This document shows, in pieces, positions 31,455-39,540 of a DNA stretch of 64,000 nt. A model generated the notes under the pieces. It saw only the letters and a program-made list of their open reading frames with translations, was not told the DNA's origin and did not search any database. The position numbers and the translations under genes were made by a program. This stretch comes from Bacillota bacterium (GTDB lineage: Bacteria > Bacillota > Desulfotomaculia > Desulfotomaculales > Desulfallaceae): positions 186,001 to 250,000 of the forward strand of contig JAEXOR010000044.1 in NCBI GenBank assembly GCA_023439185.1. Reading direction: 5' to 3'. Every line of letters starts with the position of its first letter. The first letter of the stretch is position 1.

Positions 31455-33086
31455 ATGCCAAGACAAAGGCTGGGAGAGTTTCTTGCCGCCAGGGGCGTGC
31501 TGAGCCGGGAGGAACTGGTTGCGGCGCTGAAGGCCCAGCGCGGTTCAAAGAAGAAATTGGGCGAGGTGCTTGTAGATCTGGGGTATCTGCAGGAGGCTCA
31601 GTTGACTCCTTTATTGGGTGAATTCTTTGGCCTGCCGGTCTTTGCCATGGATGAAGTCCGGGCTACTCCCGAAATTCTGGCCATGGTGCCCAGGCCGGTG
31701 GCGCTGAAATACAACATTATACCCGTGGCTTTGAAGGAAAATGACTTGCTGGTCGCTTGTTCCGAACCGGTTAACAGCGCCATCCTGGAAAACCTGCGCC
31801 GGCTTACCGGTAAAAGGGTGCACCCGGTCCTGATGGGCTTCTCGGAGTTGGCCGGGGTGCGTCAAATGGCTTATTCCGGGGAGGTCGAGGAGCCCGCGGA
31901 TGAGGAGCCGGCCGCTCCGGAAGTTCCGGACGACGCGATTAAAATGTTGGATGATCTGCTTCTGCAGGCCATCGCCCAGCGCGCCTCGGACCTGCACCTG
32001 GAGCCGGTGACCGACGGCCTGCGCGTCCGGATGCGCGTCGACGGCACCCTCCGGACGGTGGACCGGATGCCCGCCACCCTGGCGCCGCTGTTGATTTCCC
32101 GGATCAAGGTGCTGTGCAATATGAATATCGCCGATAAGCGCAGCCCCCAGGACGGCGGGTGCGTATTCAGCCAAAACGGCAGCGGTTCCATGAACTTAAG
32201 GGTTTCCACCATCCCCTGCGCCCGGGGGGAAAAGGCGGTGCTGAGGCTTTTGCCTTCCCAGGACCAGCTGCTGGGCATCGAGGACCTGGGCATGGAAAAG
32301 GATATCAAGGATTCCTTCCGCAGCCTGCTGGAACTGCCCCACGGGCTGATCCTGGTTACCGGGCCCACCGGCAGCGGCAAAACCAACACCTTGTACGCCG
32401 CCCTCAAGTACCTGCGCAGCGACAGCGCGAACATCATCACCGTGGAAGACCCCATCGAGCTGCAGATGGAGGGGATTACCCAGACCCAGGTGGACTATTC
32501 GTCCAAAAGGCTGACCTTCAGCAGCGCCCTGCGGGCCATTTTGCGGCAGGACCCCGACGTGATCATGGTGGGGGAAATCCGGGACGGCGAGACCGCCGGC
32601 CTGGCCCTGCAGGCCGCCCTCACCGGCCACCTGGTGCTTTCCACCCTGCACACCAATGACGCGGCCAGCGCGGTGGAACGGCTGGTGGACATGGGCTGCG
32701 AGCGTTACCTGGTGAACTCCGCCCTGCGGGCCGTGCTGGCCCAGCGGTTGGTGCGGGTTATCTGCCCCAAATGCCGGCAGCCGCATGCCCCCGCCGCCGG
32801 GGAGTTGTCGGCCCTGGGGCTGGAGCCCGGCGCCGGCGGGGAATTTTACACCGGCCGGGGCTGCGCCTTTTGCCAGGGCACGGGCTACCGGGGCCGGACG
32901 GGCATTTTTGAATTGCTGGTCCTGGATCACGAGCTGCAGAAAATAATCGCCTCCGGCGGCGATACCGTGGCCATCAAGGAATACGCCGGGGACAAAATGC
33001 GCTCCTTGCGCCAGGACGGCGTCGGCAAGCTGCGCCGGGGCGTGTCCACCGTGGCCGACATCCTGCGGGCCACCCTGGAATGGTAA
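31455..33086 (+). CDS. pilB: PilB/GspE-type extension ATPase
   Basis: 543 residues. The N-terminal MshEN-type domain (RLGEFLAARGVLSREELVAAL, KKKLGEVLVDLGYLQEAQL) contains paired R/LG..L-L motifs that bind c-di-GMP in MshE and some PilB proteins. The ATPase core has RASDLHLEPV, Walker A TGPTGSGKTNTLYA (about 304), IITVEDPIELQ, Walker B QDPDVIMVGEIRDGETA and GHLVLSTLHTNDA. A zinc motif CPKCRQPH...CAFCQGTGY (about 438-475) is intact. It powers pilus extension at the inner face of the membrane. A c-di-GMP-binding N-terminus would connect with the HD-GYP protein at 15604. Confidence 0.92.
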   Translation: MPRQRLGEFLAARGVLSREELVAALKAQRGSKKKLGEVLVDLGYLQEAQLTPLLGEFFGLPVFAMDEVRATPEILAMVPRPVALKYNIIPVALKENDLLVACSEPVNSAILENLRRLTGKRVHPVLMGFSELAGVRQMAYSGEVEEPADEEPAAPEVPDDAIKMLDDLLLQAIAQRASDLHLEPVTDGLRVRMRVDGTLRTVDRMPATLAPLLISRIKVLCNMNIADKRSPQDGGCVFSQNGSGSMNLRVSTIPCARGEKAVLRLLPSQDQLLGIEDLGMEKDIKDSFRSLLELPHGLILVTGPTGSGKTNTLYAALKYLRSDSANIITVEDPIELQMEGITQTQVDYSSKRLTFSSALRAILRQDPDVIMVGEIRDGETAGLALQAALTGHLVLSTLHTNDAASAVERLVDMGCERYLVNSALRAVLAQRLVRVICPKCRQPHAPAAGELSALGLEPGAGGEFYTGRGCAFCQGTGYRGRTGIFELLVLDHELQKIIASGGDTVAIKEYAGDKMRSLRQDGVGKLRRGVSTVADILRATLEW

Positions 33087-33122
33087 ATATAAATGATTGC
33101 ATAAAGGCAGGTGTAAATTTAT

Positions 33123-34382
33123 ATGCCCCGGTACAGCTACCAGGCGGTGAACCGCGATGGAAAAACCGCCAGAGGCGCCCTTGCGGCCGGCAGTCTTGCC
33201 GAAGCCGCCGCAGTGCTGCGCGGCCAGGGTTTGGTGATCACCGGCATCAAGGAACAGGAACAGAAGGAACAGAAACGCCGGGAAGCCGCCAAAACCGCCG
33301 CCGCCCCTGCCGTTAATCTGAATGATTTATTGATTAAGCTGGGCCGGGTAAAGCAGTCCGAGGTGGTGATTTTGCTCTGGCAGATGGCCGCCCTGATTGC
33401 CGCCGGCGTGTCCATCGTGACCTCCCTGGCGGTGCTGGAGGAGCAGTCCTCCAACCGGCGGCTGAAGTTCATCCTGGCCTCGGTGCGCCGGGACGTGGAG
33501 TCCGGAAAGTCCTTGAGCGACGCCATGATTAAGTTCCCCAAGACTTTTCCGGCCATGGTGACCAGCATATTGAAAACGGGCGAGAGCAGCGGTTTGCTGG
33601 ACACGGCCATGGAACGCATTGCCACTTACTGGGAGGAACGGCTGGAGCTGCTGCGCAAAATCATCTCCAGTCTTCTTTACCCGGTCATTGTTTTGGTGGT
33701 GGCTCTGGCCGTCATCGTTTTTATGGTGAGCTACGTGCTGCCCCAGGTGGTGCCCCTGCTGGAATCCCTGGGTTCGGAAATGCCCTGGACCACCAAGTTT
33801 CTGGTGAGCCTGGCCGACCATGCTTCAGGCAACCTGGACAAGCTGGGCCTGGGTCTGGGGGGGCTGGTGCTCATGGTGGCCGTGTTTTACTATTTGCCCG
33901 CCGGCAGGTATTTCATCGACCGGTATAAGACGCGCCTGCCGCTGCTGGGGCCGATTTTCCAGTATACCGTGGTGGTGCACTTTGCCAAAACCCTGTCCCT
34001 GCTGGTGGGCAGCGGGGTGTCCATTCTGGACGCTCTGCGGGCCACCAACGACACCATCGGCAACACGGCGGTGCGCAGGGTCGTGGACCGGATGGCCGAC
34101 CGGGTGCTGCGGGGGGAAAACCTTTCCGATCCGCTGCTGAAGGCCGGAAACTATTTCCCGCCCATGGTGGGCAACATGGTCCGGGTGGGGGAGGAAACGG
34201 GCAGCGTGGACTCCTCCCTGGTGATGGTGGCGGATATTTACGCCAAGCTGCTGCAGTCCAGGATAGACAAAATGATCAGCCTGATTGAACCCATTCTCCT
34301 GGTGGGCCTGGGCGGGATGGTGGGGTTTATCGCCGCGGCCATGATCGGCGCCATCGTGTCCAGTTACGGCAGTGTTCAATAA
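33123..34382 (+). CDS. pilC: PilC/GspF inner-membrane platform protein
   Basis: 419 residues of the T2SSF family. A short N-terminal segment begins PRYSYQAVNRDGKTARGAL, and two repeated helical domains follow, including FPKTFPAMVTSILKTGESSGLLDTAM and AGNYFPPMVGNMVRVGEETGSVDSS. Each is followed by membrane helices (ISSLLYPVIVLVVALAVIVFMVSYVLPQ is one long segment; the last is near 385-410). It anchors the PilB/PilT motors. It is the last gene of the pilus operon. The prepilin peptidase PilD and a secretin are not in the window, the latter expected for a monoderm. Confidence 0.92.
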   Translation: MPRYSYQAVNRDGKTARGALAAGSLAEAAAVLRGQGLVITGIKEQEQKEQKRREAAKTAAAPAVNLNDLLIKLGRVKQSEVVILLWQMAALIAAGVSIVTSLAVLEEQSSNRRLKFILASVRRDVESGKSLSDAMIKFPKTFPAMVTSILKTGESSGLLDTAMERIATYWEERLELLRKIISSLLYPVIVLVVALAVIVFMVSYVLPQVVPLLESLGSEMPWTTKFLVSLADHASGNLDKLGLGLGGLVLMVAVFYYLPAGRYFIDRYKTRLPLLGPIFQYTVVVHFAKTLSLLVGSGVSILDALRATNDTIGNTAVRRVVDRMADRVLRGENLSDPLLKAGNYFPPMVGNMVRVGEETGSVDSSLVMVADIYAKLLQSRIDKMISLIEPILLVGLGGMVGFIAAAMIGAIVSSYGSVQ

Positions 34383-34427
34383 ACGCGGTATGCAATTAAA
34401 CTATAATAATCAAGAACCGGGGAGTCG

Positions 34428-35207
34428 ATGATGAAACCTCAACCAACCGTTACTCCATGGCTGCTTGCCCGTCCCGGGGAGCAGGATGAAATCCGCCTTT
34501 TCTGCCTGCCTTACGCCGGCGGAGGCGCCTCGATTTACAGGGAATGGACCAGGGCGCTCCCCGCCGGCGCGGGCGTTTATCCAATTCAGCTGCCCGGCCG
34601 GGAAAACCGGATTGCGGAACCTCTTTTGTACACCATGGAAGAGCTGGTGGAGGCCGTCTCCGAGGCCATTGCACCGTACCTGCAGCGTCCCTTTATCCTT
34701 TTCGGCCACAGCGTGGGAGCGCGGATTGCCTTTGAGCTGGCCCGCAGCCTGCGCCGGAAATGGCGGCTCCGGCCCTGCCATCTGCTGGTTTCCGGCAGCC
34801 GGGCGCCGCATCTGCCGGAATCCACCCCCCTGCACCGTTTGCCGGATGATGCGTTTGTGAAGGAACTGCGCCGCTTTTCAGGCACCCCCGAGGTGGTTTT
34901 GCAAAACAGGGAGCTGATGGAAATCTTCATCCCCATTTTGCGCGCGGACTTTACGGTCAGCGAAACATATACATACGCGGAGGACGCGCCCCTGGACTGC
35001 CCCATTGCGGCCTTCGGCGGCACCGGGGACCCGGAGGCCGATCCGGAAGAGATTGCCGCCTGGGTCCATCATACCGGGGGCGATTTCACCATGGAAATGT
35101 TCGAGGGGGATCATTTTTTTCTGCAAACGGCCAGGGCTTCCCTTTTGCACTCCGTGGGGCAAATTATTTTACGGCATTTGCATCAATGCCGTAAAGCAGC
35201 GTTGTGA
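34428..35207 (+). CDS. Type II (editing) thioesterase of the NRPS/PKS cluster
   Basis: 259 residues, alpha/beta hydrolase of the GrsT/YbtT group. Motifs are IRLFCLPYAGGGASIYREW, which leads the family, the nucleophile elbow FGHSVGARIAFELA (Ser about 88), and a late catalytic His in EGDHFFL. Such enzymes free mis-primed carrier domains; YbtT and PchC do so for yersiniabactin and pyochelin. It precedes the Fur promoters of the NRPS operon, 45 bases after pilC, and its own promoter is not obvious (a TATAAT occurs at 34402 without a good -35). Starts ATGATG at 34428/34431 after GGGGAG. Confidence 0.9.
   Translation: MMKPQPTVTPWLLARPGEQDEIRLFCLPYAGGGASIYREWTRALPAGAGVYPIQLPGRENRIAEPLLYTMEELVEAVSEAIAPYLQRPFILFGHSVGARIAFELARSLRRKWRLRPCHLLVSGSRAPHLPESTPLHRLPDDAFVKELRRFSGTPEVVLQNRELMEIFIPILRADFTVSETYTYAEDAPLDCPIAAFGGTGDPEADPEEIAAWVHHTGGDFTMEMFEGDHFFLQTARASLLHSVGQIILRHLHQCRKAAL
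35168..35195. other. Perfect 11-base-pair hairpin at the end of the thioesterase gene
   Basis: TTTACGGCATT-TGCATC-AATGCCGTAAA covers the last codons of the thioesterase gene. There is no T-run after it, so it may protect the transcript 3' end or block readthrough inefficiently. Confidence 0.5.
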
Positions 35208-35245
35208 ATGGGCTAGCCGGCACTTTTTTAGCAGCTAGTCATGTG

Positions 35246-35272
35246 TATAATATGATAATGAAAATCATTATC
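35246..35272 (+). promoter_or_regulatory. Upstream Fur box of the NRPS operon with TATAAT
   Basis: TATAAT at 35246-35251 is followed at 35254-35272 by the Fur box GATAATGAAAATCATTATC (18 of 19). No convincing -35 hexamer exists. The layout (box just after the -10) matches the HD-GYP and small RNA promoters. Confidence 0.7.
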
Positions 35273-35348
35273 ATTAAATCCGGCCGAGATAATCAGAGAA
35301 AAATCACCCTGATTTGACAATATTTAAAAATATAGCCCGCAGCGATCA

Positions 35349-35377
35349 TTGACAATAATTATCATTATCACTAATGT
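35349..35377 (+). promoter_or_regulatory. Main Fur-controlled promoter of the NRPS/PKS operon
   Basis: TTGACA at 35349-35354, a 17-base spacer and TAATGT at 35372-35377. The Fur box GACAATAATTATCATTATC (35351-35369, 16 of 19) occupies the spacer. About 60 bases separate the -10 from the first start codon at 35438. Confidence 0.8.
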
Positions 35378-35437
35378 ATTCCTAACCAATTATTTAACAT
35401 ATTTATTTTTTTTATCCAGCAAGGGGTGATGTGCCAA

Positions 35438-38400
35438 ATGCCGCAAATTGAACCGGGCATAACGAATGACCGTTACGAACTGCTTTCCCAATCGCAGCGG
35501 GCGGTGCGTGAAAAGGTAAACGCCACCTTTGTTCCGGTGGCGGAGAAATTAATCCACCAGGATTTTTTTGTCCGGGCCCGGGAGTATCCCGGACGGGAGG
35601 CGCTGCTGTGGGATGAGCACGGCATCAATCAAACAATGACTTACGGCGAGTTGGCCGGCCAGGCCCTGCGCCTGGCCGCGCTGCTTGCCGCCAAAGGCGT
35701 GCGGCCGGGGGACGCCGTGGCCGTGACCCTGTCCCGGGGTCCCAACCAGGTGGTTGCCGTCCTGGCCGTGCTGGCCGCGGGCGCGGCCTATGTTCCGGTG
35801 GGGATTAACCAGCCCGCCGGGCGCCGGAACCGGATCTGCCGGATCAGCGGCATCAGCCGCCTGGTCACGGATCAAGCCGGCCTGGCCCTTTTGTCCGCCC
35901 CGGAGGGGCTGACCGTAATTGCCGTCGAAGAGGCGGAGGGGGTTGCTCCGCTGCCGCATCCGGTTTCCGTGGCCACCGACGCCCTGGCCTATATTATTTT
36001 CACCTCGGGCTCAACGGGCGAGCCCAAGGGAGTGGAGATTACCCACCGGGCCGCTTACAACACCATTCTGGATATCAATACGCGGTTTTCCGTCACCGCG
36101 TCCGACCGGGTGCTGGCCGTCTCGGCCCTTGATTTTGATCTTTCCGTTTATGACATATTCGGCCTTCTTTCGGCCGGCGGCGGGGTTGTGCTGCTTGACG
36201 GGGGCGCCGGGCGGGAGGCCCTGGTCTGGCCCGGACTGATCCGCAGAATGAAGGTGACGGTCTGGAATTCCGTGCCGGCGCTGCTGGAGATGCTGCTGAC
36301 GGTTGCCGGCGACAACGACCCGTTGACTTCATTGCGCCTGGTCCTGGTTTCCGGGGACTGGGTGGGGCTTGATTTGCCCGGACGGCTGAGGAAAAAATCG
36401 CCGGACTGCCGTTTTATCGCCCTGGGGGGAGCCACCGAGGCTTCCATCTGGTCGAATTGCTTCGAGGTGGAGTCCGTGGATCCCGCGTGGCGCTCCATTC
36501 CGTACGGAACGCCTTTGAGCAACCAGTGCTTCCGGGTGGTGGACCCGCTGGGCCGTGATTGTCCCGACCTGGTGACCGGCGAGCTGTGGATCGGCGGCCT
36601 GGGGGTGGCCCGCGGCTATCGCGGCGCTCCCGAGCTGACGGCCGAAAGCTTTATCGATACCGATACCGGGGAGCATCGCTGGTACCGCACGGGCGATTTG
36701 GGACGCTACCGGCCCGACGGGGTGATTGAATTTTGGGGCCGGGTGGATCAGCAGGTCAAGCTGAGGGGTTACCGCATCGAGCTGGGAGAAATCGAGGCGG
36801 TTTTGCGGCAGTATGAGGGAGTGAGCCAGGCCGCGGCGGTGATATCCTCCGGCGGCGGGGCCAAACACCTTGCGGCCGCCGTTGTGGCCGGCGCCGCTCC
36901 GGCCGGGGGGGAAGTTGCTTCCGTTGGGCCGCCGGACCGGGACGAGGGTCCCGGCAGGCATTCGTTGCAGGAGCTGCAGTGGCGGATCACCGAGGCTTTC
37001 ATGGCTGAAATCCTCAATCTCGCCCAATTGCGGGACGGTACGGCGGAAATACCGGCCATCCCGGGGCAGCTGCGGATCACCGATCAGTACCGGCCGCTGC
37101 TGCAAATGTGGCTCCGCCGGCTTGGCGAGCGCGGTGTGCTGGCCGACGGCACCGGCGTTTTCAGGGCCGGGGCCAGAATGCGGGAAGTGCTGCAATATGC
37201 CGCGGAGCTTAAGCTCAACGCGGCCCGGGGCGGCGGAAGCACCGGGGACGAAACCCTGGCTGCCGGCATTGAACGGCGCTTGTTCCAGCGCCTGGAGGAT
37301 TACCGCGGCATTTTGAGCGGGGAAATTTCCGCCGCGGTGCTTCTGGATGACGACCTGCTTGCTCCCGAAAGCTTATCCGCCAGGGATGCCGGAACGATGG
37401 CGGGGATCGGGATGATGGCCGAAAAAATCAAGGACCTGGCCCAATCCGCCGGGTCGCCGGTGGAAACCGCGCTGCTGGGCGGGCGAAGCGGCATCATGGC
37501 CGTCCGGCTGTTGGAGCTGCTTGAACCGGGGGAGATCAGCCTTACGCTGCTGGATGACGCCCCGTCCATGGTGGAAGCGGCAAAAGCCCGGCTGGCCGCG
37601 CTGCCGCACGCCGTCCGGTGCGAATTACTGCCGGAGAACCGCGTTCCGGACCGGCTCCGTTATTCCTTTGCCGCGGTTTTGGCCGTCAACTCGCTGCATC
37701 GTTACCGCGATCCCCGCCGGGGGATCGCCATGGCCTCATTATTGATCCGGCGGGGCGGGAAAGTATTGGCCCTGGAGCATTGCCAGCTCACCCCCATCGC
37801 CCTGGTTACGGCCGCGGTGCTGGACGGAGGGTTCGCGCACCTGGACCGTGACCGCCGCCGGGCGGGCGATCCGATGCTGCCGGGCCGGCAGTGGGCGCAC
37901 TTGTTTACCCAGGCCGGTTTCCAGGCGGCCGGTTTTGTTCCGGTGGAGGACACCTTTACCGAATTTATCGAGGCCCGCTGCCCGGAGGCAAGGCCGGAGC
38001 CGGACCCGGAGGATATCCTGAAATTTACCGCGGCGCACCTGCCGGCGTATATGCTGCCGGAAAAAATTGAGCTATTGCCCTGGCTGCCCTTGAGCGCCAA
38101 CGGCAAGGTGGACCGCGGCGCCGTGGCCGCGCTGTTCCAGCCCCGCGGCGAAGCGGCCGGCGGGGAAAAGCCGCGCGGGGAAATGGAACGGGAAGTGGCC
38201 GGCATGTGGGAAGAGCTGCTGCATACCGGTGCCATCGCCCGCCGGCAGGGGTTCTTTGCCCTGGGCGGGGACAGCCTCCTGGCGACGCGTTTTCTCGCCA
38301 TGGTGCAGGAAAGGTTTGGCGTCCGGCTGTCTTTGCGGCAGATGTTTGAAGCGCCGTCGTTGGCTCAGGTAGCCGCTGTTCTGGAAAGCCAAATGGCTGA

Positions 38401-38443
38401 AATGAAGGTCCATATGGAGCCCATGGAAGAGGGAGAAATATGA
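35438..38443 (+). CDS. Stand-alone NRPS A-(MT/E-like insert)-PCP protein, cysteine-type
   Basis: 1001 residues and no condensation domain. It opens with a linker (SQSQRAVREKVNATFVPVAEKL) like those that join Cy to A domains. The A domain has IIFTSGSTGEPKGVEI (about 184), LDFDLSVYDIFG (about 231; first code residues Asp-Leu-Tyr, as in cysteine-activating HMWP2), LGGATEASIWSN and RGYRIELGE (about 442). An insertion of about 400 residues follows before the A10 part LPAYMLPEKIELLP..NGKVDRG (about 870-890). The insert resembles the methyltransferase-like domain in HMWP2/PchE/PchF. Its SAM motif is degenerate (LLGGRSGIMAVRLLE), while NSLHRYRDP is kept, so it may epimerize like PchE rather than methylate. 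PCP GGDSLLATRF lies near 942. Its missing Cy is at the C-terminus of the 2612-residue synthase. ATG at 35438 fits AAGGGGTGAT; in-frame GTG 35426 is an alternative. Confidence 0.9.
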   Translation: MPQIEPGITNDRYELLSQSQRAVREKVNATFVPVAEKLIHQDFFVRAREYPGREALLWDEHGINQTMTYGELAGQALRLAALLAAKGVRPGDAVAVTLSRGPNQVVAVLAVLAAGAAYVPVGINQPAGRRNRICRISGISRLVTDQAGLALLSAPEGLTVIAVEEAEGVAPLPHPVSVATDALAYIIFTSGSTGEPKGVEITHRAAYNTILDINTRFSVTASDRVLAVSALDFDLSVYDIFGLLSAGGGVVLLDGGAGREALVWPGLIRRMKVTVWNSVPALLEMLLTVAGDNDPLTSLRLVLVSGDWVGLDLPGRLRKKSPDCRFIALGGATEASIWSNCFEVESVDPAWRSIPYGTPLSNQCFRVVDPLGRDCPDLVTGELWIGGLGVARGYRGAPELTAESFIDTDTGEHRWYRTGDLGRYRPDGVIEFWGRVDQQVKLRGYRIELGEIEAVLRQYEGVSQAAAVISSGGGAKHLAAAVVAGAAPAGGEVASVGPPDRDEGPGRHSLQELQWRITEAFMAEILNLAQLRDGTAEIPAIPGQLRITDQYRPLLQMWLRRLGERGVLADGTGVFRAGARMREVLQYAAELKLNAARGGGSTGDETLAAGIERRLFQRLEDYRGILSGEISAAVLLDDDLLAPESLSARDAGTMAGIGMMAEKIKDLAQSAGSPVETALLGGRSGIMAVRLLELLEPGEISLTLLDDAPSMVEAAKARLAALPHAVRCELLPENRVPDRLRYSFAAVLAVNSLHRYRDPRRGIAMASLLIRRGGKVLALEHCQLTPIALVTAAVLDGGFAHLDRDRRRAGDPMLPGRQWAHLFTQAGFQAAGFVPVEDTFTEFIEARCPEARPEPDPEDILKFTAAHLPAYMLPEKIELLPWLPLSANGKVDRGAVAALFQPRGEAAGGEKPRGEMEREVAGMWEELLHTGAIARRQGFFALGGDSLLATRFLAMVQERFGVRLSLRQMFEAPSLAQVAAVLESQMAEMKVHMEPMEEGEI

Positions 38444-39540
38444 TCGGCATCATCGGCGGTTACGGGGATGTGGGGCTGCAGGCGGCCCGGACGCTTCAAG
38501 CGTGGGGCCAATACCCGCTGCGGCTGGGGGGTAGAAATCCCGCCGGGGCGCGGGCAAGCCTGGAAGCGGAATTTCCCCGGGCCGAATGGGCCGGGGTGGA
38601 TATTGAGGACCACCGGAGCCTGGCCTCGTTTTTGGCCGGGTGCCGGCTCATCGTCAACTGCGCCGGGCCGTCTCACCGGACCGCGGCGCGGGTGGCCGAA
38701 ATTTGCCTGGCTGAAGGCTGCCATCATGTCGACGCAGGCGTCGATAAAAGCCTGGCGGCGCTGCGGGGAACGCCGCAAAACACGGCGGTGGTGTATGCCG
38801 CCGGCGCCGTGCCCGGACTGTCGGGACTGCTGCCCCGCTGGCTGGCCAAGTCCTTTGAGCGGGTTGAAACCCTGGTTTTTTATAGCGGCGCCCTGGACGG
38901 CTTCACGGCCTCGGCCGCCGAAGACTACCTCGCCGGGGTCGCGGACCGGGACAACGAACCCCTGGCGGCGTGGAAAAACGGCGCCCGCCGTCCGGCGGCC
39001 CTGCGCCGGAGAACCGGCACCGCGCTTCCTTTTTTCCCGCGCCAGGTGACGTTATATCCTTATTTGGACGCCGAGGCGGAATTGGTGGCCGTTTCGCTGG
39101 CCCTGCGTGACGGCGAATGGTACATGGCCGTTGACGGAAGCCATGTGCCGCCGGTCCTGGAAGCGGTGAGCGCCCAGTTTGCCGCCGACCCCCGGGGCGC
39201 GGTCGGGCGCCTTGGCACGGCGGCCGGGCTGGACGCGGCGGGGCGCCGGAAGTACATCAACCTGCTGGTCCAGCTGGGCGGGATCAAGGACGGCGCCCCG
39301 GCGGTGCGCACGCTGGTTTTGCGGGCCGGCCGGCCTTCCGTCCTGACCGGCGCGGTGGCCGCCGCGGCCGGGATCGCCGTGCTGGAGGGAGAAATACCCC
39401 CCGGGGTGCGCTCCCTGGCGGAGCTCCCCGATCCCGACCGGATCATGGTCCGGCTGAACGGGGACAAAGCCGTCAGCCGGCTGCAAGTGCTGGAGTCTTC
39501 CGTGGACGAGCTGCTGCAGGGGGTGGAGGGCGAGGTATGA
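38440..39540 (+). CDS. Saccharopine-dehydrogenase-like NAD(P) oxidoreductase
   Basis: 366 residues. The N-terminal Rossmann fold has IGIIGGYGDVGLQAARTLQAWG, followed by LIVNCAGPSHRTAARVAEICLAEGCHHVDAG, a pattern of the saccharopine dehydrogenase/trans-acting enoyl reductase-like family. The C-terminal part is Ala/Gly-rich and not diagnostic. It overlaps the NRPS gene by 4 bases (ATGA) and the next reductase gene by 4, so it is made with them. Family members in other natural-product clusters act as imine or carbonyl reductases. Here it could reduce a thiazoline, the beta-keto group or a released aldehyde; none is proven. It differs from the classical thiazolinyl imide reductase encoded next. 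Confidence 0.82.
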   Translation: MIGIIGGYGDVGLQAARTLQAWGQYPLRLGGRNPAGARASLEAEFPRAEWAGVDIEDHRSLASFLAGCRLIVNCAGPSHRTAARVAEICLAEGCHHVDAGVDKSLAALRGTPQNTAVVYAAGAVPGLSGLLPRWLAKSFERVETLVFYSGALDGFTASAAEDYLAGVADRDNEPLAAWKNGARRPAALRRRTGTALPFFPRQVTLYPYLDAEAELVAVSLALRDGEWYMAVDGSHVPPVLEAVSAQFAADPRGAVGRLGTAAGLDAAGRRKYINLLVQLGGIKDGAPAVRTLVLRAGRPSVLTGAVAAAAGIAVLEGEIPPGVRSLAELPDPDRIMVRLNGDKAVSRLQVLESSVDELLQGVEGEV

